A stretch of 64,000 nucleotides of DNA from Charina bottae (lineage: Eukaryota > Chordata > Lepidosauria > Squamata > Charinaidae), in the NCBI GenBank assembly GCA_023362775.1, contig JALMGJ010000005.1, positions 42,553,463 to 42,617,462 of the forward strand, in the 5' to 3' direction. This document shows, piece by piece, positions 55,700 to 64,000 of the stretch; the first letter of the stretch is position 1, and each line of letters begins with the position of its first letter. Both the position numbers and the translations under genes were made by a program. Under the pieces are notes generated by a model that saw only the letters and a program-made list of their open reading frames with translations, had not been told where the DNA came from and made no database searches.

Positions 55700-55714
55700 A
55701 TCTATCTATCTATC

Positions 55715-55753
<39 letters not shown>

Positions 55754-55766
55754 ATCTATCTATCTT
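55700..55766 (+). repeat. (CTAT)n microsatellite
   Basis: CTAT units interrupted twice by ATCATCTAT. Complementary in motif to the (GATA)n array at 54259. Confidence 0.95.
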
Positions 55767-57107
55767 CTCCAACAATCAATCTAGTTATAGCAGTCAAGTT
55801 TATTTTTCACAAATGCCCAGGTGAGCCAGCAAAGCAGTGTTCAGCATTTTCTAGTAAACTACAGAAGTATTCATTGGAGTCCAAACTATAGTGATGACGC
55901 AAGGAAAAAAGAATCTATGTTGCTTGCAAGAGTCAGTCTTCTATAGTTCATGTAACTATATGATGAAGTGCAAGTCTGCGTAGCTGCTTCTTTTTCTAGA
56001 TTTTTTTAGTCTTGTTGGATATAAAATCCATCAGGTAAGGCAATTTTTGAGGCCGCATGAGTCTCAGCACAGTCATTGTTCTACAAGCCAGCTTTCATTC
56101 CAATTTTCGGTAGCAACTCAGGACTCAATGTCTTCCTACATATTTTTGTCACAAGATTTTTCAGTCAATGGCTGACTTGCAAATCCTGTAACCTGGCAAT
56201 ATCTTGAAGGATATTCCAAGCCTAGCTAAGGTTGTAAGCATTTGGGACCAGGAATCCAATAGGCTGCATCGCTCTCCTAGCCTAAAACAGGTAGTTTTTA
56301 AATCCAGTTGCAGCATCCATTTTATTGCTTGGGGTGGGAGTGCTTGAGCCAAATTGATTAGCTCATTTTCGGGGATCTGCATGCTTTTTTCCTTCCTCTC
56401 TCTTTCCTTGAGTGTGATAGGTTCCTTCAGATTGTAAGCTTCAGGTCAGGGAAGTGAGAAGGAATGTAAAATACTATCTTTGTCTTCAGCTGTATAGAAT
56501 GTGAATGTGGCCAGGTTTCCCTGCAAAACAGGGCAGAATTTCTACTGTATAAAGTACTCAGGAAATAAGCTCTCTTTATTAACCATAAGACAGTAGGCCT
56601 TTTCCCATTATCAGCTTGAATATGCTTTTCTTGGCTGCCTTTATGATAGTGATTAGCATTTCTCTTACAGTCTTCTGCATATTTATCTGTTCAATAACCT
56701 TCTCCCAAGGGCAGAGTTTAAACACTGTTTGCTCTGATGGAAATTCGCCTAGCATACTACCATTGTTGCAGTACCCACTACACCTCCCAAAAGTTATTAT
56801 AAAATACAAATTTGGTATTTGGTACATGATTCACACTGGAGAGAAAAACATGTTTCGCAGTGAAGAATATTCATCCTCTTTGCTGTGTGGTAGCAATTCT
56901 GTGAATGCTGGATCTGGTGGTAAAATATACCAGCTAGTTCAAAACATTGCTTACTATCCATACTTTAAGGTATACACCATTCTTCTCTGTGCAGATGTTC
57001 TGCTTAGATACTGAATTCAATAGAAGAGGGGTGGGTTTTGGCTATGTTTTGTTTTGTTTGCTTAGATGCCATTATTTTGCTTAATTTCAAATGGTTCTTG
57101 CTCCATG

Positions 57108-57378
57108 CATGTTTGGTCTAGTGGTTAAGGTGCTGGGCGAGAAACCAGGAGACTGTGAGTTCTTGTCCCGCCTTAGGCATGAAAGCAGGCTGGGTGACCT
57201 TGGGCCAGTCACTCACTCTCAACCCAACTCACCTCACACAGGGTTGTTGTTGTGGGGCAAATAGGAGGAGGAAGGAGTATTTGGTATGTTCGCCGCTTTG
57301 AGTTATTTATAAAAATAATACAGGCGGGATATAAAATGAATGAATGAATGAATGAATGAATGAATGAATGAATGAATG
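57108..57378 (+). mobile_element. tRNA-derived SINE, type B, full length
   Basis: TTTGGTCTAGTGGTTAAGGT (A box), GTGAGTTCTTGTCCCGCC (B box), GTGACCTTGGGCCAGTCAC, then TTCGCCGCTTTGAGTTATTT, ACAGGCGGGATATAAAATGA and a (GAAT)n tail instead of (AAAT)n. Confidence 0.9.
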
Positions 57379-57679
57379 AGGCACATATAAGCCTAGTACT
57401 CATTAAGGAAATCTCAACATTTGCAGACAAATAACACATTAACATTGGGTGTGGGGGAAGGGATGCATTTTGCGACAATTTGTTGCTAAAACTTGTACAT
57501 GGTTTTGCTAGGCTATAGTATTTTTGTGGCTCCCATGTAAAATAATTAGGTGTATCTTTCCTATATGCACATACCTATGGACAGCTGGCTGGACAACAGA
57601 TGGTCTAGGAATCACTCTTCTTCCATATGGTAAGTAGCTGTTGAAGCCTGTGATATATTATTCTGTGCACTCAGACACT

Positions 57680-57726
57680 GCAGCCGACACACTAATGTGT
57701 CCCGACACACAGTTTGGAAAGCTCTG
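57680..57726. mobile_element. right end of an F1 hAT element
   Basis: GCCGACACACTAATGTGTCC and CGACACACAGTTTGGAAAGC, ending CTCTG. The left end is gone, and the 8 bases that follow (GCCTAGTG) have no partner nearby. Confidence 0.75.
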
Positions 57727-60700
57727 GCCTAGTGTGATCAGTGGAAAGGCAAGAGGGAAAAGAAATGAACAGTGGTAGCAAAAGAAAGAGCAACTGCTAC
57801 CATTCAGTAAGATGTCTACATGGCTCTGCCAATCAGCAGTCCTTGCTGATATGTGGTGTGGTTATAATTCACAATATGCACTTGTTCAAATAAAAATGAA
57901 TAAATTATGTAATTAGTAATTTATTAAAGCCAACTCTAAAGTGTCCCTGCTCAAGAAAATGTTTACAGTACATCAAGCTAGGCTTCTTCCTTCACAGCTG
58001 GGAGGAGGGTGGGGGGATGAAGAAAACATGGAGAAAACTACAGGGGCAGAAGTCATAGGGGACTTCCATAATTAGCACTGTGTGTTGCTTCCTTCATGTT
58101 TATTGGCTGTGGATCTCAACATTATGTTCTTGAAGAAGTGCCACTAAGTGTTGTATACATACTAGACACACGACTGGCATTATGTGGTGGATTTCGGCGG
58201 TGCTGCTGGTTCTCAGGAAGGAGGGAGCACATTCCATTACACATTATGACAAGTTTGTACAAATGTATGATCAATGCAAAGAAAGAGAATTCCATTAAAG
58301 GCATATCTGATTTAGTTACACAGTGTGACCAATAGTTACCAATTTAATTTTGATGATATGTGCAAAACAAAATAGCCCTTTGATCCAGATGATCTAAGCA
58401 GCAATGTCCGCTCCAGTCAAAGGAAGAAATAACATTTTGCCCTAGAATATTACTGTAATAACATTTTATTGTAATAATATTGTATATTACTTTGCATATA
58501 CATCTTGTGTGCCTAATTTGTATTCAGGTAGCTTTCAATGCACAACTCTGGAAGCAAGATTTATTTTTATACTTTAAGAATGCTTTATATTTATACACAC
58601 AAAGATATACTTTAGTCCTATAAAATATTGGTATTTTAGTGATATATTTGTAGACTAATATAATTCACTTAAGTGAGTAGGTTACTCTTAATGTCAAAGG
58701 GTTGAGAGATCTAGGAAACAATATGTAGTTTTAACCCATCTCAAACCTTTAAAGGCTGATGTTGCTTTTTTATAGAAGTTACATGTAATAGAAGATAAAA
58801 ACTATTGTTTAAAGACTGGGTCTGAGAGGTGTATTTGACTAAGGCTTCAACCAGGCAAATGGGGTAGCTATTCTGATTTTTAAACATCTGTCTACAGATT
58901 CAACAAGTTTTAACTGATACAAGTGATCATTTCTTAATTCTGGTTGGTAAAGTCTTTGATAGAACTTTGATACTAGATCCTGAATTATACCTAGGAATGC
59001 AGTCACCCATAAAAACAATCATTAGTGAGAACTATAGTTAGATCATACATGGATGAAATACATTTGATTGAACCCTGGAATTTGTTACATCTCAAACAAT
59101 GGGAGTTTACTTTTTATTCAGTGGTGCATCAAAAGTTTTTTAGACTTCATTGTTTTTAGTTTCTTCAACATTTCAACAAATTCAAATATAAATGATTGAT
59201 GTATCTTACATATCAGATCACAATCCAGTCAGCTTAAATTTACAACTACAGTAAGTGGTATTTCAATGTCTCTACTGAATGACAGTAATTTATTAAACAG
59301 ATAATTCCTGAGGCATTGCAGTACTTTGAATTTAATGCAGAAACAACTAGTTCTTAATTGTTGAATGGCAGGTTTATAAGGCTTACTGTATATGCATGGT
59401 AGTATTATTGCCTACACATCATACTGTATAAGGTACTCAAAAATAAATATAAGACTTATTTGAAAGAGAAATTGAAAACTTTTTGGACACAGATGGGCAG
59501 ATGTCCAACTACCTAGGGAGATATAACAAACTAAGTATGTGTTGACCGAGAACGTTGTGAGTCAATCAGTTTCAAAAATGTGTGTTCCTGAATGTTTGCT
59601 GTTTGATTACTGAGATAGACAGTACCAAAAAGAAAATACCACTTGGATTTTTTTTCAAGGTGAGCTGAGACTTTTGAGCAGTCTTTTGGCCTGTCTTCCA
59701 CAGAACCTACCTCTTTTTGCCGTTCTTTTTGCTCTTACTCTACCTTATGATCACTGGCTTTGAAGCCTGTTGAGACATGGGTGATTAGCCAAAGGGTGTG
59801 ACTCGAACTCTATGGTAAAAAACAGTGGAGAATATTGCTTCTCACCTACATAAAAGGACTTACAGTCCAAACTTCCTGTTTGGCTACAGGAAAATACATA
59901 TTCCCGATAAAACAATAGTTAGTGGATAAGCATAATGCTTAGTGGTGGGCCCATAGCATGTGGCACTGCTATCCATCTGAGGTCAGCTTGGCAAATACTT
60001 ATTCTCATTTCCTCCTTGTCTAGTTGCAAGCCACCATGTGGCATAACGTATTTCACTCAGTTGGCACAAAAACAAAATTGCTGATATTGGCTCAAAGCTA
60101 TCATATCTCCTGTGGTAGCAGTGGTGGCCTTTGGGTAATAAGACATCATTTGTTGAACCAGTAGCTTCCCAGTAAGCATCTTTCATACTATGGTCAGCAA
60201 GCAACATCAATTAGAATGAGAAAATGTTAGCAGTAAACCAAACTATGCTGTGGCCTGTTAGTACATACAATTAAGCCAGTGTTTGGTGAACCATAGTTTG
60301 TGACTTAATGAGCTTGTCAATTTGTACAATATACTAAGACATTAACCATAATTTACATGGCCGAATTTGCGCAACACCCTAGGCTAAAATACAGTTGGCT
60401 GATTTGGAGCTCAGTGTGTTGTGCAAGTCTAGCCATTGTGGTTTACTGTATAGTTCAGGGTATTATATAAATTCAGGCAGCTGGGATAATTGGAGTAATT
60501 ACCGTGATGGGAGCCAGTGTAGTGGTTAAAGTATGGGACCAGACAAGAAGCTGGGATATCCAGACAGCAAACAAATAAACAAGCAAATAAATTCAATAAG
60601 CCTGGGTTCAGTTAACTATGGGTTAGCTATTGTGTGAACCCAGTCATTGATTGTGTGTGTGTAGGGCAGGGCATTTGGGAGGTTATGTAAGCCTGCCTGT

Positions 60701-62230
60701 TAGTTGCTCAGATACTGAAGGTAATGCTACAGCTGCCCCTGTTGAAGTGCAGCCCACAGCTACGCATGTTTACACATAAATAAGTTCTCTTGAGTTAATT
60801 GTGTCTAGGATAGTTCCTCTGGTTATTGTTGTCTTGCAGCGTTTGTATATGCAGCAACAAGACAGATGTTGCTTTAGAGAAAAACTGAGCTCTCTTTTTT
60901 TTGTGGATTGGCCTGTTTATTTAGAAAAGTGTCTTTTTCTTAAATTGCTTGTGCTGATTTTTGAGATAACTTAGAAAACAAATGAGTTTTCTACCTTACA
61001 GTACCTTATTAAACATCTGAACCCAACTAAGTGTGTTTGTCAGCTGTCCTGCCTTACATTCATCTTTGCACTTTGCTTCAATTCCCAGAAATGGAATGTC
61101 CCTGAACAATTCCTCTTCAGACTGCGCAGTTGCTGATGAACTGCCTGACTTTCTCCTCCAGCCCTTCTGGGCTAATTGAATTAAGGGAATGGAAAAGTAA
61201 ATCCAGTTGACTAGATTAAATGAGCTGGGTTGAGCATGTAACTGAATAGAGCCCATAGCCCTGGAAGCAGTGAAATATTCCCAAGACAAGGAAGCAACTC
61301 TTCTGGCCAAGCCATTATTTCCCTCCGAGCCTCCATCCTGGCTTCATCACTGTTAGCCTTTTGCTTGCCCTCTCATCTCTGATCTTCCAGCAGCCCCTGC
61401 TGGGAAAGCATGATGGCTCCCCTCTCCTCAGACTCTTATCTAACCTTCTGATTCTCCTACCTAGGCAATTTGTGGATAATTAGCCATGCTGTCTGACTTC
61501 GGCATAAACACCTCTACTCATGCTTCCCTCATACTGTGCTTCAGTTTTCTGAACTCGTAATGAACTGAAAGTTTGGAAAGGCCAAGTCACATCTTCTCAT
61601 TTAACCTCTGCTGCATCAAGTACAAACACCATGGCACTGAGACTCTTACTGCACTTGGGACTTGAAATCTTCAACCAGTTGTTTTTTAGGTTGCATTCAA
61701 AGGAAGTAAACACTTGGCTGTCACACATCAGCCATGGATTCAGCAGCCTCTAACTTACTGTTCTCTCCTATGCTGTCATTCCCAGTTCGGTTCCTTCTCC
61801 AGTACAACAGCTTCAGTTCAGTGCCTGAACTGTCACATGTGCTACTGTGGGAAATGAAACAAATCTGAGCTACAAAAATCTGGATGATCATTAGACAGCT
61901 GCAAAGAGATACAGAAAATTCTTTGCAGCTCAGATCTGGTAGTTCTAGTACAAGAGAAACTTAGTTTGCTCCAAGATGTAGCAATCAGCCTCAATAATCA
62001 AGTTCTTAAAAAGAAGAACAAGAATGTACTCAGTGGTTAAATTGTGATTAATTGTAATGATTAAGCCACAATTGGTTGCATTCACACATTACACTTAGTC
62101 ATAAATAATGGTTAATGAGCTGCAATGGCAGGATTCACAAAAAAGTTAGGTCAAAACCAAACAAACCACTTTCTGGCTTAGTGCAGAGATTCCTAACTTG
62201 TGATCCATGTGGGTGCTGCATATAGTTATG

Positions 62231-62234
<4 letters not shown>

Positions 62235-62271
<37 letters not shown>
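62235..62271 (+). repeat. (TG)n microsatellite
   Basis: About eighteen TG units, immediately followed by TAGTGCCATCCAGTTGGTGT, a small RTE-like piece. Confidence 0.95.
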
Positions 62272-62273
<2 letters not shown>

Positions 62274-62649
62274 TGCCATCCAGTTGGTGTTAATTCTTAG
62301 AGAAATAGTGTTGAAATCTTAAATCTTTCATGTTGCTTCAAAACTACACAAGAACAGGACTAAGCTACCCAGCTAACCTATCCACATTTTCATCCCCGAT
62401 AGATTACAATATATTCCAAGAAGTGGATGTTTCTTATTCACAAACATAATCAAAGGTGAATTGGTGTTTACGAAAACCAACTCACCCGGACTGCAAGGTT
62501 CCAAAGACTCCTTAGTGGTCTTGCTGGCTATTTCGTTTTCCAGAAGGTTGGAAATGAAACCAGGGTTTTGATTGTCCTGCACCTGATCCTCACCATAGAG
62601 GAGAGCTAGTTGAAGAGATAAAAGCAGCAGGGACCTTGGGAGGAACTGA

Positions 62650-64000
62650 GAAATTGTCAACTTGTTTTTTAAGGTACTACAGAAAGAGAAATTGAAGCAT
62701 GGTTCTATATACACACTAGATTTCAGGAAACCCAATTTCAATAAGCTTAGAGAAATAGTAAGTGGAATAATGTGGGCAGAAATCCTCAGCTCAAAGGAGG
62801 TGCTGGAGGCTTGGAAATTTCTCAAAAATAAAATACCTGGAAATACAATTGCATATTATTCCAATGTGAAGAAAAATGAGACAGCTTAAGAAATCATTGC
62901 AGGTGCATAGGGTGCTTTTGACTGAGCCAAGAGTTAAAAGGAACCAGTCGAAGAGACTCCATAAGGACTCCACAGTTAAAAGGAACATACATAGAAAATT
63001 GAAGATGGGTGTCATCAAGTCAGAAAGATTAAAGTGCAAAAGGAACTTAAGTTTACAAGGAAGCTAAAAGCAACAAAAAGGGCTTTGGAGACTATGCCAG
63101 TAGTAGAGGGGGGGGAAAGAGGCAGGTCCATTGCTTGGAGAAAATAATAGGGTGGTAACAGGTAATAGAACTCCTTAACTCCTACTTTTCATCAGCCTTT
63201 CCCCCTAAAGGAAATTCAACTGGACCTAAGCAGAATTGAAACAAGGGAGTGGTAACACAAGGTGAGTGAAGAGATAGTCAGGGAGCACCCTGCTACCATG
63301 AAGGAATAAATCGCCAGAACCAGATCAATTACACCTGAGTTTTGAAGAAGCTTGTGAATGTCATCTCGGAGCCCCTTTCTGTGATCTTTGAGAACTCATG
63401 TGGATGTGCCAGATGATTGGAGAAAGGCAAATGTTCCTATCATAAAAAAAGGGGGGGAGAGGATCTGTATAACTACAGACCAGTCATCCTGACATCCAGG
63501 CAAAATTCTGGAACCAATTATTAAGCAGTCAGTTTATGAACATTTAGAAAATACATTGTGTGGCAGGAGGCAGCATGGATTCATCATGAACCAGTCCATG
63601 TCAAACCAATCTAATCTCCTTATTTGACAGAGTGGTACTTCCTGAGATTTGGTGATCATTTCTGCTTGTCCTCAGAAATGCAGTGGGCATACTGCCAGCA
63701 AAGCATTTGACAAAGTCTCCCATGAGATCCTAGAATGGGAGATAGCAAAATGCAGGCTCAATTTTACTACCAATAGATGATAAGAGTTGGTTGAGCAGTT
63801 GTGCCCCGTAAGCATATATCAGTGACTCTCTGTCAGACTGGAAGGAGGTATGGAGTGGCATAACATTAGGCTCCGTGGAGTCCTTGGTGCTCTCCGAGCC
63901 TTGTTGTTTTCTTGCAGACGTTCTCTTCTATTGGTACATTAGGCTCCATTCTAGGTCCTCTTCCCCATATTCATAAATGATTTGAATGAGGGGTTAGAAA
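62650..64000 (+). mobile_element. decayed CR1 LINE, continues beyond the window
   Basis: The order of phrases follows a CR1 reverse transcriptase region: CTAGATTTCAGGAAACCCAA, CTCCTACTTTTCATCAGCCT, CGCCAGAACCAGATCAATTA (SPGPDELH), GGAGAAAGGCAAATGTTCCTA (WRKANVPI), ATAACTACAGACCAGTCATC (NYRPVSL), GGCAGCATGGATTCATCATG (QHGF), GCAAAGCATTTGACAAAGTC (SKAFDKV) and CATAAATGATTTGAATGAGG (INDLNEG). Many indels and stops: an old copy. A 61-bp insertion interrupts it at 63875. Confidence 0.85.
63875..63935 (+). mobile_element. 61-bp Penelope-type fragment inside CR1
   Basis: GTGGAGTCCTTGGTGCTCTC, CGAGCCTTGTTGTTTTCTTG, CAGACGTTCTCTTCTATTGGT, flanked by a perfect 12-bp duplication ACATTAGGCTCC (63863-63874, 63936-63947). 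The first 56 bases match 38045-38100 almost exactly. Confidence 0.8.

Larger units (their letters stand above)
50123..64000. other. downstream intergenic region
   Basis: No exon with conserved frame and splice sites was found. The stretches 50123-50505, 50710-52850, 53756-54255, 55770-57105 and 57740-62230 hold nothing I recognise apart from microsatellites and the fragments listed. Frames of 60-130 codons here have no similarity I can name. Confidence 0.65.

Noticed and set aside
58096..58335. 79-codon frame near 58.2 kb as downstream gene exon
   Set aside because: No splice sites or recognisable domain; overlaps a stretch shared with the solo LTR.

Overview
This window looks like nuclear DNA of a squamate reptile (lizard or snake). 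The evidence is the repeat content. It has Bov-B (RTE) LINEs, tRNA-derived SINEs of squamate type, a SINE with a 5S rRNA-like head, CR1 and L2-type LINE fragments, a Penelope-like element with a GIY-YIG endonuclease, and many short non-autonomous hAT and Tigger-like DNA transposons. There is no prokaryotic coding density. Genes have introns with GT-AG borders.

Only one host gene is supported. Three coding exons on the + strand (5046-5124, 46102-46218, 48999-49091) join in frame and encode the last 95 residues of a protein I recognise as ARMH3 (C10orf76, DUF1741 family, PI4KB partner at the Golgi). The stop codon is at 49089-49091. A roughly 1 kb 3' UTR follows, with an AATAAA signal at 50101. 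Bases 1-5045 are therefore the tail of an upstream intron. Bases 5125-46101 are one very large intron (about 41 kb), 46219-48998 is the last intron, and the sequence from about 50.12 kb to 64 kb is downstream intergenic DNA in which I see no further host gene.

Nearly everything else is transposable-element sediment. The main landmarks are: a Tigger1-like element (4495-4873); six copies or fragments of one hAT family with TIR CAGRGCTTTCCAAA (ends at 445, 8166, 14217, 33016, 53162, 57726); other hAT-type elements at 3241-3719, 7206-7586, 15232-15368, 17954-18072, 18641-20014 and 43226-43352; a decayed I/Vingi-like LINE (20310-21810, -); an L2/CR1 3' end (21841-22328); a Bov-B reverse transcriptase (22905-24520) with one frameshift, one stop and a mutated YADD box; a Penelope-like element inserted in a SINE (27272-28343); an old Bov-B on the - strand (29155-31480); a decayed RTE-like LINE (33905-35460, -); an L1-like remnant (39240-40345); a solo LTR with 5-bp duplication (41861-42165); and a CR1 running off the right end (62650-64000), itself interrupted by a 61-bp Penelope-type fragment.

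No new gene system is visible. The most unusual signals are at the level of element structure. A CCAAT + GC-box cassette is shared by two different hAT families and amplified to four tandem 39-bp units in one. One hAT family keeps its ends but replaces its interior copy by copy while carrying ETS-like CCGGAAG motifs. A 1.37 kb GC-rich composite hAT element has modules in both orientations and an unexplained 470-bp core. Two DNA transposons closely resemble mammalian families as I remember them. All identifications are from sequence reading and memory; no database was searched.
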